Source of the DNA: JAAYCI01 sp031548875
GTDB taxonomy: Bacteria > Bacillota > Clostridia > Oscillospirales > Ruminococcaceae
NCBI GenBank assembly: GCA_031548875.1
Contig: JAVBQQ010000015.1
Coordinates: 9,337-73,336 of the forward strand
Direction of reading: 5' to 3'
DNA length: 64,000 bases
Under the pieces are notes generated by a model. The model ran no database searches and was not told where the DNA came from. It saw nothing but the letters and a program-made list of their open reading frames with translations. Position numbers and translations under genes: made by a program. Below are positions 27,399 to 35,749 of the stretch, in pieces; positions within the stretch are counted from its first letter, which is position 1, and each line of letters begins with the position of its first letter.

Positions 27399-28589
27399 AT
27401 GACCCCTGAGACTGACGCCGCGGCGTCCTTCCCCAAAGAAACAGTGCGCCCGCTGGCGCTGCTTGCCATGCGCGGCTGCGAGCGGATGGGCAGCATGGTG
27501 AACAGCTACCTGCTGCACTGGACAAAGAGCCCCGAGAAAGACATGTTGATGAGCTTCCCGGGTGAGAACAAGCAGAATTTCCTCATCGAGGCCGAGTGCC
27601 CCCGCTTCGGCACGGGCGAGGGCAAGGGCATCATCTACGACTCGGTACGCGGATACGACCTGTACATCCTGTGCGACGTGACCAACTACCACGAGACGTT
27701 CGAGATGTACGGCATACAGGCGCCCATGAGCCCGGACGAGCACTTTATGGACCTCAAGCGCTTGATTATGGCGGCGGGAAACAAGCCCCACCGCATCACG
27801 GTTATCATGCCCTACCTGTACGAGGGGCGGCAGCACCGCCGGGCGGCGCGCGAATCGCTGGACTGCGCGCGGGCACTGCAGGAGCTGTTCGAGATGGGGG
27901 TGCATAACGTACTCACCTTTGACGCGCACGACCCTCGTGTGCAGAACGCCGCGCCGCTGAGCAACTTTGACAACGTGCAGCCTACCTACCAGATGCTGAA
28001 GGCGATGCTGCGCAGCGAGCGGGACGTGCAGATCGACCCCGACCACATGATGGTCATCTCGCCCGACGAGGGCGCCGCCCCCCGCAACATCTACTATGCC
28101 TCCAAGCTGGGGCTGGACCTTGGGCTGTTTTACAAACGGCGGGACTATTCCACCATCGTGGACGGCCGCAACCCCATCATCGCCCATGAGTACCTGGGCA
28201 GTGATGTGACGGGCAAAGATGTGCTGGTGGCCGACGATATCCTGGCCACGGGCGAATCGATGCTGGACCTTGCGCGTGAGCTGAAAAAACGCAGGGCGCG
28301 CCGCGTGTTCCTGGCAACCACCTTTGGGTTGTTTACCAAGGGCCTTGCCGCCTTTGACAAGGCGTATGCCGACGGTCTGTTCGACCGGCTGTTTGCCACG
28401 AACCTGACCCATCTGAACCCGGAACTGGCCGGGCGGGACTGGTTCGTGGAGGTAGGCATGGCGAAATACATCGCCTATCTTGTGTCCACCCTGAACCACG
28501 ACAGGAGCATCTCCGACCTGCTCAACCCCTCCGAGCGCATCGACCGGCTGCTGACCGCACACCGCCGCCGGCAGGGGCTGGGCGCATAG
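27399..28589 (+). CDS. prs: Ribose-phosphate pyrophosphokinase (PRPP synthetase family)
   Basis: 396-residue member of the PRPP synthetase/phosphoribosyltransferase fold family. Typical stretches are the flexible MPYLYEGRQHRRAARESLDC region, FDAHDPRVQNAAP, VISPDEGAAPR and the PRPP-binding loop VLVADDILATGES. It makes PRPP from ribose-5-phosphate and ATP for nucleotide, His and Trp synthesis. It is about 80 residues longer than E. coli Prs and belongs to a divergent clostridial branch, so catalytic equivalence is inferred. The start is uncertain: the ATG at 27399 has AGGAG directly abutting it. A TATACT -10 lies at 27311. It may be co-transcribed with the GH13 gene 33 bases downstream. Confidence 0.85.
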   Translation: MTPETDAAASFPKETVRPLALLAMRGCERMGSMVNSYLLHWTKSPEKDMLMSFPGENKQNFLIEAECPRFGTGEGKGIIYDSVRGYDLYILCDVTNYHETFEMYGIQAPMSPDEHFMDLKRLIMAAGNKPHRITVIMPYLYEGRQHRRAARESLDCARALQELFEMGVHNVLTFDAHDPRVQNAAPLSNFDNVQPTYQMLKAMLRSERDVQIDPDHMMVISPDEGAAPRNIYYASKLGLDLGLFYKRRDYSTIVDGRNPIIAHEYLGSDVTGKDVLVADDILATGESMLDLARELKKRRARRVFLATTFGLFTKGLAAFDKAYADGLFDRLFATNLTHLNPELAGRDWFVEVGMAKYIAYLVSTLNHDRSISDLLNPSERIDRLLTAHRRRQGLGA

Positions 28590-28622
28590 AAAAACCCGCC
28601 AACGTCAGGAGGTATTGCCATT

Positions 28623-30557
28623 ATGATCACACTGGACAGCACGCTGCGCGAGGTGTACAAAAACCCGGTGGGCCGGGACCTTTTGGACATGCTGCTGCGA
28701 AACGCGAAGCGCAGCCCGCGCGTGATCGACAACCCCCTTGTGGGCAAAATGAAGCTGCGCCACCTCGAGCGGCTGCTGGGCGGGCGCATGCCCGGCCTTG
28801 TAGAGGCGCTGGCCGTCATGATGGCCGGCGAGGTGGAGCTGCCGCCGCCCTCGCCCCCGTCCATCGCGCACAAGTGGTGGAAGGAGGCCGTGGCATATCA
28901 GATCTACCCCCGCAGTTTCCAGGATTCGAACGGCGACGGCATCGGCGACCTCGCCGGCATCAAGAGCCGCATTCCCTACCTCAAGGAGCTGGGCGTGGAC
29001 GTGGTGTGGCTGTCGCCGGTGTACGATTCGCCGAACGACGACGGCGGCTACGACATCCGCAACTACCAGAAGATCGTCAAAGAATTTGGCACCATGCGGG
29101 ACTTCAATGCCCTGCTGGCCGAGCTGCACAAGAATGGCATGAAGCTGATCATGGACCTGGTGGTGAATCACACCTCCGACGAACATGAGTGGTTCAAAAA
29201 GGCGCTGGAGGACCCTGCCGCCCCCGAGCACGACTATTACCTGTGGGCCAAGGGGGAGGGAGGCCGCGAGCCGAACAACTGGCAGAGCCTGTTTGGCGGC
29301 CCGGCCTGGAACTATTACGCCGAAAGCGACGAGTGGGCGCTGCACCTGTTCAGCAAAAAGCAGATGGACCTGAACTGGGACAACCCGGCACTTCGTGCCA
29401 AAGTGTACGAGATGATACGCTGGTGGCTGGACAAGGGTGTGGACGGTTTCCGCATGGATGTGATCAACTTTATCTCCAAGGACAGCCTGGCCGACGGCAA
29501 CGAGGCGATTGGCAGGGTGTCCGGCATCACGGGCATCGAGCATTACTTCTACGGCCCCCACCTGCACGAGTACCTGCAGGAGATGCGCCGGGAGAGCTTT
29601 GGAAAGTACGACGTGTTCACCGTGGGCGAGACGCCGGCGCTGGGCCTTTCGCAGTGCCGCATGCTGACGGCCGAGGAGCGGGGGGAGCTGGACTGCGTGT
29701 TCAACTTCGACCACCTGGACAATGCCGGCAAGAGCCGCATGCAGCCGTACGAGTATGACCTGCGGGAGCTGAAGCCGCTGTTCCTGCGCTGGCAGGGCGA
29801 GTACGGCAACAACTGCTGGCCCAGCCTGTACTTTGAAAACCACGACAACCCCCGCATGGTGAGCAAGGTGAACCCCGACCCCGCCTGGCGGTTGGTGATC
29901 GCGAAGCTGTTGGCCGTGATGCAGTTCACACTGCGGGGCACCCCCTTTATTTACCAGGGGCAGGAGCTGGGGATGACAAACTCCAGCTTTTCGTCCATCG
30001 ACGAGCTGCGCGACGTGGAAGCAAAGAACCATTACGAATCGTTTTTGCAGACCCTCTCGCAGGACCATTCCCCCGGCAGGGCGGCCAACCTCGCCTTCAA
30101 ACGGGTGGCCTGGGGCACGCGCGACCACGCCCGCACCCCCATGCAGTGGGATGCGGGCCCGAACGCCGGCTTCACCGAAGGGGAGCCGTGGATCGGCTTA
30201 AACCCGAACTACCCGGCCATCAACGCCGAAAATGAGATGACGAACCCCGACTCGGTGTACAGCTTCTTCAAGAATCTCATCGCGTTGCGCAAGGGCTCGG
30301 AGGCGCTTGTGTACGGCGAATTCAAGCCCGTGTTCACGCGGGACGAGAACACCTTCTGTTACTTCCGCGTGGGGCAGGGCGAGCGGTATTACATCGAGAT
30401 GAACCTGACCGCGAACGACCAGAAGCGCCCCGGCCCGCTGACGGCCGAGCACCGGCTGGTGGCCGGCAACTACGGCGGCACCTCGGTGAAGCTACGGCCG
30501 TACGAGGCCAATGTGTACCGCGTGGGCGGGGCACAGGGCGTGGGCGGAGAAGGCTGA
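28623..30557 (+). CDS. GH13 alpha-glucosidase with N-terminal helical extension
   Basis: 644-residue glycoside hydrolase family 13 enzyme of the oligo-1,6-glucosidase/alpha-glucosidase type. The barrel starts at about residue 85 (WWKEAVAYQIYPRSF) and contains MDLVVNHTSDEH, the nucleophile in FRMDVIN (Asp279), the acid/base in VGETP (Glu336) and the third acid in ENHDNPR (Asp408). It hydrolyses terminal alpha-glucosidic bonds of short oligosaccharides in the cytoplasm (no signal peptide). The first 85 residues form an extra, helix-rich domain (TLREVYKNPVGRDLLDMLL...) not found in standard enzymes. AGGAGG precedes the ATG. A hairpin terminator follows. Confidence 0.93.
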   Translation: MITLDSTLREVYKNPVGRDLLDMLLRNAKRSPRVIDNPLVGKMKLRHLERLLGGRMPGLVEALAVMMAGEVELPPPSPPSIAHKWWKEAVAYQIYPRSFQDSNGDGIGDLAGIKSRIPYLKELGVDVVWLSPVYDSPNDDGGYDIRNYQKIVKEFGTMRDFNALLAELHKNGMKLIMDLVVNHTSDEHEWFKKALEDPAAPEHDYYLWAKGEGGREPNNWQSLFGGPAWNYYAESDEWALHLFSKKQMDLNWDNPALRAKVYEMIRWWLDKGVDGFRMDVINFISKDSLADGNEAIGRVSGITGIEHYFYGPHLHEYLQEMRRESFGKYDVFTVGETPALGLSQCRMLTAEERGELDCVFNFDHLDNAGKSRMQPYEYDLRELKPLFLRWQGEYGNNCWPSLYFENHDNPRMVSKVNPDPAWRLVIAKLLAVMQFTLRGTPFIYQGQELGMTNSSFSSIDELRDVEAKNHYESFLQTLSQDHSPGRAANLAFKRVAWGTRDHARTPMQWDAGPNAGFTEGEPWIGLNPNYPAINAENEMTNPDSVYSFFKNLIALRKGSEALVYGEFKPVFTRDENTFCYFRVGQGERYYIEMNLTANDQKRPGPLTAEHRLVAGNYGGTSVKLRPYEANVYRVGGAQGVGGEG

Positions 30558-30581
30558 AGTCAGTTTTGCAACTACACAATA

Positions 30582-30607
30582 AACTGCCTCCCATATGGGA
30601 GGCAGTT
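30582..30607 (+). terminator. Hairpin after the GH13 gene
   Basis: Perfect 11-bp inverted repeat AACTGCCTCCC/GGGAGGCAGTT with loop ATAT, about 25 bases after the stop codon. No strong T-tract follows. Its core is shared with the palindrome at 30782-30801. Confidence 0.6.
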
Positions 30608-30630
30608 AGACTGTTTAAAAACCGATAGCC

Positions 30631-30758
30631 TGCACCGGGAGGGTGGGTACGCAACGCACATCTACCTTCCGCGGTGCTCCACGTACAACGAAGAGACGTT
30701 GTTCGCGATTCACCTTGCGGCTGACGATATGCTTATGCGCACCTACCCTCCCGGTTCT
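30631..30758 (+). repeat. Structured repeat element, copy A (full length)
   Basis: About 128 bases. The terminal arms 30631-30653 and 30736-30758 pair at most positions (ACCGGGAGGGT with ACCCTCCCGGT). An internal helix CCGC-GGTG/CACC-TT-GCGG and a small hairpin ACAACG/CGTTGT are also formed. The core CATCTACCTTCCGCG, ACAACGAAG, GCGATTC, CTTGCGGCTGAC and CTTATGCGCA is shared with copy C at 41.6 kb, while the stems differ and still pair. It could be a conserved small RNA or a non-autonomous palindromic element. Confidence 0.75.
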
Positions 30759-30781
30759 TGTGTACTTTTTGACGCCTTGAC

Positions 30782-30801
30782 GGCCTCCCATATGGGAGGC
30801 C
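30782..30801. terminator. Perfect 20-bp palindrome, probable terminator of the TetR gene
   Basis: GGCCTCCCATATGGGAGGCC is its own reverse complement and lies 30 bases beyond the stop codon of the minus-strand TetR gene. It shares GCCTCCCATATGGGAGGC with the hairpin at 30582-30607, so the two bracket repeat copy A. Confidence 0.55.
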
Positions 30802-30831
30802 ACTTTGCTTCGGGATGGGCATGCGCCGTTT

Positions 30832-31440
30832 TCACACAGCCAGAAAGCGGGTGCCCTCGGTGATGATCTTCTCTACACTGTCGGCCAGCGTGCGGATGGG
30901 CACCTCGTTATCTGCCAGGCCGTACTGTAGCAGCCCGATGAACCCCCAGGCGATGAACGAGTAGAAGATCTCGGCCTGCACCTGCGAGAGGCCGGGGTTC
31001 AGGCTCAGGTATTCCTTCACGCTCTTCTCGCGGCCGATGTCGATGATATCGGCCAGGAATTTTTTATCCCCGCGCGGGCCCAGCAGGATGGCGCACATCT
31101 CGCGGTTTTTGTCCACAAAAGAGAAGATGGCGTTGATGAAGCTGCTGGTGGCCTCGGGCGTGGTGGACGCGGCGATGACCGGGTTTGCCGCCAGCAGGGC
31201 CAGCAGCTCGTGCAGCATGGCGCTCTCCATCTGTTCCTGCAGGTCGTAGATGTCCTTGTAGTGCAGGTAAAAGGTGCTGCGGTTGACGCCGGCGGCGTCG
31301 CACAGCTCCTTCACGGTGATGTTCTGCACCGGCTTCTGCGCCAGCAGGGAAAGAAACGCCCCCTGCAGCATCTGCTTTGTGAGGCGCACACGCTGGTCTT
31401 CGCGCGGCGGGACAGGGGTCGGGATGAGGGGCTTTTTCAT
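30832..31440 (-). CDS. TetR/AcrR family transcriptional regulator
   Basis: 202-residue regulator. The helix-turn-helix is at about residues 18-65 (RLTKQMLQGAFLSLL, ITVKELCDAAGVNRSTFYLHYKDIYDL), followed by a helical C-terminal domain of the TetR_C type with aromatic residues for dimerisation (FYSFIAWGFIGLLQYG). The ATG follows GGGAGG. It is divergent from a small membrane protein gene whose promoter is 20-50 bases upstream, so it may regulate that gene and itself. Target and ligand are unknown. Confidence 0.9.
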   Translation of the reverse strand: MKKPLIPTPVPPREDQRVRLTKQMLQGAFLSLLAQKPVQNITVKELCDAAGVNRSTFYLHYKDIYDLQEQMESAMLHELLALLAANPVIAASTTPEATSSFINAIFSFVDKNREMCAILLGPRGDKKFLADIIDIGREKSVKEYLSLNPGLSQVQAEIFYSFIAWGFIGLLQYGLADNEVPIRTLADSVEKIITEGTRFLAV

Positions 31441-31458
31441 GGTGGCCTCCCGGATGGG

Positions 31459-31487
31459 TTGATTTTTGGCGTGTGGACGCCTATACT
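31459..31487 (+). promoter_or_regulatory. Promoter of the small membrane protein gene
   Basis: TTGATT and TATACT with 17-base spacing, about 55 bases before the start codon and immediately upstream of the divergent TetR start. Confidence 0.55.
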
Positions 31488-31540
31488 ATACCCAGAAAAA
31501 ACAGGCGTCTTTTTTGGATGAGAGGGGTGACGGGTACGGC

Positions 31541-31810
31541 ATGGAAAAGCAAAAAACGGTGAGACTTCTGAAGCGAGGGCGAGTGATATGGATCGCCGGA
31601 GCGATAGTGGTGGCGCTTGTGCTGCTGGGCGTGCTTTTCTACCGGGTGTATGTGTACGACCCGGTCGCTGCGCAACTGGGCGGCAGGGTCACCCATTTCA
31701 GCATTGATTTTCGGAACGGGCCCAGCGTGGCCAAGGCGATCGAGTGGCCGGAAGATGTTACCGCGGAACAGCTAGAAGCGGCATATGAAGCATACTATGC
31801 GTCGCGGTGA
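31541..31810 (+). CDS. Small single-pass membrane protein of unknown function
   Basis: I do not recognise this 89-residue protein. It has a basic N-terminus (MEKQKTVRLLKRGR), one strong membrane helix (VIWIAGAIVVALVLLGVLFY) and a short outer domain ending in an amphipathic helix. The sequence predicts an N-in, C-out topology. It is transcribed divergently from a TetR gene and is followed by a terminator, so it forms a single-gene unit. The GAGGGG site upstream is weak. It may be the target of that TetR protein. Confidence 0.6.
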   Translation: MEKQKTVRLLKRGRVIWIAGAIVVALVLLGVLFYRVYVYDPVAAQLGGRVTHFSIDFRNGPSVAKAIEWPEDVTAEQLEAAYEAYYASR

Positions 31811-31852
31811 GCCACGGCGACTTACAAGGACAAAAACAGGATGATCCCAACG

Positions 31853-31878
31853 GCCACCCGTATTTTGGGTGGCTGTTT
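31853..31878 (+). terminator. Terminator after the small membrane protein gene
   Basis: GCCACCC/GGGTGGC stem (7 bp) with a 7-base loop, followed by TGTTTTG. Confidence 0.75.
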
Positions 31879-32029
31879 TGTTGTGCAAGAGGGGCGTTCT
31901 TGCGCTCTCACCTGCGCAACACAGGGAGCCGGATGTGTTGGATAAAAATCAGTTTTGCCATCTGTGGCGAAAAAACAACGCGGAGAGGAAGGGGTGTCCG
32001 GCATCTTACGCCGGGGCCAAGATTGTTGG

Positions 32030-32058
32030 TTGCCCGGCGATGAGGTGTGTATTACAAT
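32030..32058 (+). promoter_or_regulatory. Promoter of the epimerase-like gene
   Basis: TTGCCC and TACAAT with 17-base spacing. Downstream, in the leader, GTGAACA is directly repeated and AACACA/TGTGTT inverted repeats are present near 32095-32127; these could bind a regulator. Confidence 0.5.
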
Positions 32059-32148
32059 ATACATGCGGGAGATAATCAACACGTGTCTAAAATGTGAACA
32101 CACTGTTAATTCGTGAACATTGTGTTAAACGAAAGAGGTAAAATAACT

Positions 32149-33231
32149 TTGGAACGCGTATATATTGTGTCAGGCGCCAACGGGCACCTGGGCAGGAACA
32201 TCCTTACAAAACTGGTGAAAAAGGGCCGGCGGGTGCGCGGGCTCTTGTTGCCGGGCGAAGAACTGTATGCCCCGCTGCGCGGGCGGGTAGAGATATTTTA
32301 TGGCGATGTGCGGGACAAGGAGAGCCTGCGCCCGCTGTTCGAAGGGCTGGAAGGCGCGCAGGTAGCCGTCATCCACACGGCGGCAGTGGTGGAGATTACC
32401 ACGCTGCCCTCGCAGCGCGCCCGCGAGGTGAACGTGGAGGGCACGAAGAATATGATTGCGTTGAGCCTGGCCTATGGGGCGTGGCGGTATGTGCATGTGA
32501 GCAGTGTACACGCCATCCCCGAACCGGAGGATCACCGGGTGATCCGCGAGGTGGATGCCTTCGACCCGGACGAGGTGCGCGGCGGCTACGCCAAGACCAA
32601 GGCCGAGGCGTCGCAGCTTGTGTTGGACGCCGTGCGCGAGGCCGGGCTGCCGGCCGTGATTCTGCATCCCTCGGGCATCATCGGCCCGCTGGACGGCGGG
32701 GCCAACAACCTGATGAACGCCATGCGCGGCTTTCTGGACGGCAGCCTGCCCGCCTGCCCCACCGGCGGATACGACCTGGTGGACGTGCGCGACGTGGCCG
32801 GGGCGTGTATTGCCGCGGTGGACAAGGGCCGTGTAGGGCAAGCGTACATCCTGTCCGGCCGGCATTATGAGATGGCGGACGTATTTGCCATGCTGCAAAA
32901 GCTGGCCCGCCGCCCACGGGCGCTGCCCTGCCCGGTGGTGCCCTCGCCGCTGGTGAAGCTGGTTTCCCCGCTGGTGGAGAAGCTGGCCCTGCGCCAGGGC
33001 AAAAGCCCGCTCATAACGCCCTATTCGATGGACGCGCTGAACAGCCACGACAACTTCTCGCACAAGAAGGCCAGCCGGGAGCTTGGCTACTGGCCGCGGG
33101 ACATTGCCGACACCCTGCGCGATACCCTGCGCTGGTTGGAGCGCGAGCAGGCGGCCCGGCGCATAGCCGTGCTGCGCAGCGCGGCCGCCCGCAGGGTGGG
33201 CCGCAAAACGGCGGGCCCCGCCCACGCGTGA
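32149..33231 (+). CDS. NAD-dependent epimerase/dehydratase family protein (extended SDR)
   Basis: About 360 residues, an extended short-chain dehydrogenase. The N-terminal Rossmann motif is VYIVSGANGHLGRNIL, HTAAVVEI follows, and the catalytic motif appears as GGYAKTKAEA (Y-x3-K). The closest well-known types are nucleoside-sugar epimerases and dihydroflavonol-reductase-like proteins; the substrate is not predictable. I placed the start at the TTG at 32149, ten bases after AAAGAGGT, because the nucleotide-binding strand begins right there; a GTG at 32113 is the alternative. The C-terminal 20 residues are Arg/Ala-rich. It has its own promoter and terminator. Confidence 0.82.
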   Translation: MERVYIVSGANGHLGRNILTKLVKKGRRVRGLLLPGEELYAPLRGRVEIFYGDVRDKESLRPLFEGLEGAQVAVIHTAAVVEITTLPSQRAREVNVEGTKNMIALSLAYGAWRYVHVSSVHAIPEPEDHRVIREVDAFDPDEVRGGYAKTKAEASQLVLDAVREAGLPAVILHPSGIIGPLDGGANNLMNAMRGFLDGSLPACPTGGYDLVDVRDVAGACIAAVDKGRVGQAYILSGRHYEMADVFAMLQKLARRPRALPCPVVPSPLVKLVSPLVEKLALRQGKSPLITPYSMDALNSHDNFSHKKASRELGYWPRDIADTLRDTLRWLEREQAARRIAVLRSAAARRVGRKTAGPAHA

Positions 33232-33266
33232 GGTGCGGGCATCCTTTTCGATATGAATTTATTGGC

Positions 33267-33296
33267 ACCCCTGCCCAAAACGGCAGGGGTGTTTTT
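33267..33296 (+). terminator. Terminator after the epimerase-like gene
   Basis: ACCCCTGCC/GGCAGGGGT stem (9 bp, 6-base loop) followed by GTTTTTG. Confidence 0.9.
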
Positions 33297-33436
33297 GTGT
33301 AATAAAGCAAAAATAAGTGGGCGGCAGGTGTGTTGGGTGCGCCGGGCGGGTGCGCATGGTATACTTTAAAATACAATGACATGCAAAAGCCAATAGCGAA
33401 GCGCCGCGGAGCGGCCTGGCACAAAGGGGAGATGGG

Positions 33437-34717
33437 ATGCAGCGTTCGTGGAGGAGATGGTACGACCCATACTGGCTCAGCTTACTTGCCTGTGCGGTGT
33501 TTGTTGTGTTTGCGTTTTTTGTGGACACACCGGGCGACATCCTGGCCGGGTTTGGGCGCATCCTTACCTCGCGCAGCCTGCTGAACACCGATTATGTGGT
33601 GGTGGGCGGTCTTGGGGCCACCTTCCTGAACGTGGGGCTTACCGGGGCGCTGGGCGTCCTGCTGCTGAAGGCGGCGGGCAGCCGCCCCAACGGCGCCAAT
33701 ATCATGGCCGTCTGGCTCACAATCGGGTTTGCCTTTTTTGGCAAGAACCTGCTGAACGGCCTGCCCATCCACCTTGGCGTGTTCCTTTATTCGAGCTACC
33801 AGCGCGAGCCGTTTGCCAACTACTCGCTGAACGCGATACTGGCGTCCACCCTCTCGCCGATGGTGAGCGAGTTTGCCTTCATGCACTGGCGGGGCCAGCC
33901 GGTGGACGCGCTCATAGGCGTGGCCGTAGGGATAGGCGTGGGGTTCCTGTTCCCGGTCATTGCCTCTTCGGTGACGCGCATACACGGCGGGTACCTTTTG
34001 TACAACGCCGGCCTTGCGGGCGGGGTGGTGGCCGTGCTGCTCATGGCCATCATCAGCAACGCAGGCATCGACATCACCCGCCCCACCCTGTGGAGCGAGG
34101 GCAACAACCTTGTGCTGGCCATCTTCCTGTACGCCTTTATGGGGGGCTGGATGCTATTGGCCCTGCTGGCGCCCGACCGCCCAAAAACGGCCAGGGGGGT
34201 GCGGGCCATCTTTGGGCACTCGGGGCGCCTTGTGTCTGATTACTACCTGCTGTATGGCGAATCGACCTATGTGAACATGGGGATGTGCGGCATGCTGGGC
34301 GTGACGGTGACACTGGCGCTGGGCGCCCAGCTGAACGGGGCGACGATGGCCGGCATCTTCTCGATGATGGCTTACGGCGCATTCGGCAAGCACCCCAAAA
34401 ACTGCATCCCCGTGATGGTGGGCGCCGCTATTGCCGCCTTTTTCAATCCCCCGCCGCCCACCGAGCCGGGCAACATCCTGGCCATCCTGTTCTGCACCGG
34501 GCTTGCGCCCATTGCCGGGCAGTACGGCTGGGTGTGGGGCGCCATTGCCGGCTACCTGCACCTGGCCATCTTCAACCATGTGGGCTGGGTGACCGGGGGG
34601 CTGAACCTGTACACAAACGGCTTTACCGGCGTGTTCGTGGTCATCATCCTGCTGCCGCTCATCCAGGCGCTGAAGCGCGGACGGGACCTGCGCGCTGGGA
34701 AAGCCCCGGACGGCTAA
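33437..34717 (+). CDS. DUF1576 domain-containing membrane protein
   Basis: 426-residue polytopic membrane protein, about 10-12 helices, of the DUF1576 family as I recognise it. Glycine-rich helices such as GGLGATFLNVGLTGALGVLL and NMGMCGMLGVTVTLALGAQLNG occur in the two halves, suggesting an internal duplication as in many transporters. Short polar loops contain conserved FFGKNLLNGLPI and FGKHPKNCIPVM. The function is unknown; a transport role is inferred only from its topology. The ATG follows GGGGAGATGGG, and a TATACT sequence lies about 70 bases upstream. It is followed after 38 bases by a small gene. Confidence 0.85.
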   Translation: MQRSWRRWYDPYWLSLLACAVFVVFAFFVDTPGDILAGFGRILTSRSLLNTDYVVVGGLGATFLNVGLTGALGVLLLKAAGSRPNGANIMAVWLTIGFAFFGKNLLNGLPIHLGVFLYSSYQREPFANYSLNAILASTLSPMVSEFAFMHWRGQPVDALIGVAVGIGVGFLFPVIASSVTRIHGGYLLYNAGLAGGVVAVLLMAIISNAGIDITRPTLWSEGNNLVLAIFLYAFMGGWMLLALLAPDRPKTARGVRAIFGHSGRLVSDYYLLYGESTYVNMGMCGMLGVTVTLALGAQLNGATMAGIFSMMAYGAFGKHPKNCIPVMVGAAIAAFFNPPPPTEPGNILAILFCTGLAPIAGQYGWVWGAIAGYLHLAIFNHVGWVTGGLNLYTNGFTGVFVVIILLPLIQALKRGRDLRAGKAPDG

Positions 34718-34755
34718 CTGTCCGCAAAATGTCCCCTATACACAGGAGGTGCCCG

Positions 34756-35112
34756 ATGAAACTCAAGCTGCAAAAGAACATGCGCATCCTGGCTGATATG
34801 ATGGGCTATTGCTACCATCTGGGCGGCAGCCACTTTTCGATGGATATGGACCTTCGGCCCGAGTGTACGCGCATCAGCCTGTGCACCGAGGTGGACGGCC
34901 TGCCAGACGGGGAGGTGGCCCGCATGCGCGATACGCTGAACATCCCGCGGCAGAGGGACATGGAGCAGAACTACTGGAACGTGAGCGGCGGCGAGGAGAC
35001 GGGGGATGAGCTGCTGTTGGTGGGCGTGATGGTAGACGAGGCGCAGGTGCGGTACGAAGAGGGGCGCCTGTGTGTGGAGCTTGTGCGTCGGCACTATTCC
35101 CGGGAGGAATGA
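34756..35112 (+). CDS. Small cytoplasmic protein of unknown function
   Basis: 118-residue soluble protein that I do not recognise. It is mostly alpha/beta with many acidic residues, starts MKLKLQKNMRILADMMGYCY and has a methionine-rich N-terminus (HLGGSHFSMDMDL). AGGAGG lies seven bases upstream of the ATG. It lies 38 bases after the DUF1576 gene and 64 bases before tag, all on the same strand, so it is probably part of that transcript. No signal peptide or membrane segment is present. Confidence 0.7.
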   Translation: MKLKLQKNMRILADMMGYCYHLGGSHFSMDMDLRPECTRISLCTEVDGLPDGEVARMRDTLNIPRQRDMEQNYWNVSGGEETGDELLLVGVMVDEAQVRYEEGRLCVELVRRHYSREE

Positions 35113-35176
35113 GCGCCGGAGTGCGGCGCGTGACGGAAAAAGGGGGGGTCTTTCCCTTGGAGAGAGGATGGTAACT

Positions 35177-35749
35177 ATGCCGGACAAACAACGTTGCCCC
35201 TGGGTGCGGGACGAGCTGGAGCGCGCCTACCACGACACCGAATGGGGTGTGCCGGAGCACGACGACGCAAAGCTGTTCGAGCTGCTCATCCTAGAGGGGA
35301 TGCAGGCCGGCCTCTCGTGGAACATCATCCTGAAAAAACGGGAGAACATGCGCCGCGCGTTCGACGGGTTCGACCCGGTGCGCATCGCCGCCTACGGCGA
35401 TGCAAAAAAGGCGGCGCTTTTGCAGGACGCGGGCATCATACGCAACCGGCGCAAGATAGACGCGCTGGTGGTGAACGCCCGCGCCTTTTTGCAGGTGCAG
35501 GAGGAGTTTGGCAGTTTTGACGCCTTTTTGTGGCGCTTTGTGGACGGGAAGCCGATACGCAACGCCTGGCATACGGCGGAGCAGGTGCCCGCCACCAGCG
35601 CCCTGAGCGACGCACTGAGCCGGGAGCTGGCAAAACGGGGGTTCAAGTTCGTGGGGTCCACCATCTGCTACTCATACCTGCAGGCGGCCGGCCTGGTGGA
35701 CGACCACCTGACCAGCTGCGATTTTTACGGGGGGAATCGGCGCGCATGA
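35177..35749 (+). CDS. tag: DNA-3-methyladenine glycosylase I
   Basis: 190-residue base-excision glycosylase that removes 3-methyladenine from alkylated DNA. Zn-binding residues are recognisable: the cysteine in RCPWV near the N-terminus, the histidine in AYHDTEWGVP, and the pair in DDHLTSCDFY near the C-terminus. The middle has the family stretch LFELLILEGMQAGLSW. The ATG at 35177 is preferred over that at 35168, because the GAGAGG site would be too close to the latter. Its stop overlaps the next gene start by four bases, so the two are coupled. Confidence 0.95.
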   Translation: MPDKQRCPWVRDELERAYHDTEWGVPEHDDAKLFELLILEGMQAGLSWNIILKKRENMRRAFDGFDPVRIAAYGDAKKAALLQDAGIIRNRRKIDALVVNARAFLQVQEEFGSFDAFLWRFVDGKPIRNAWHTAEQVPATSALSDALSRELAKRGFKFVGSTICYSYLQAAGLVDDHLTSCDFYGGNRRA

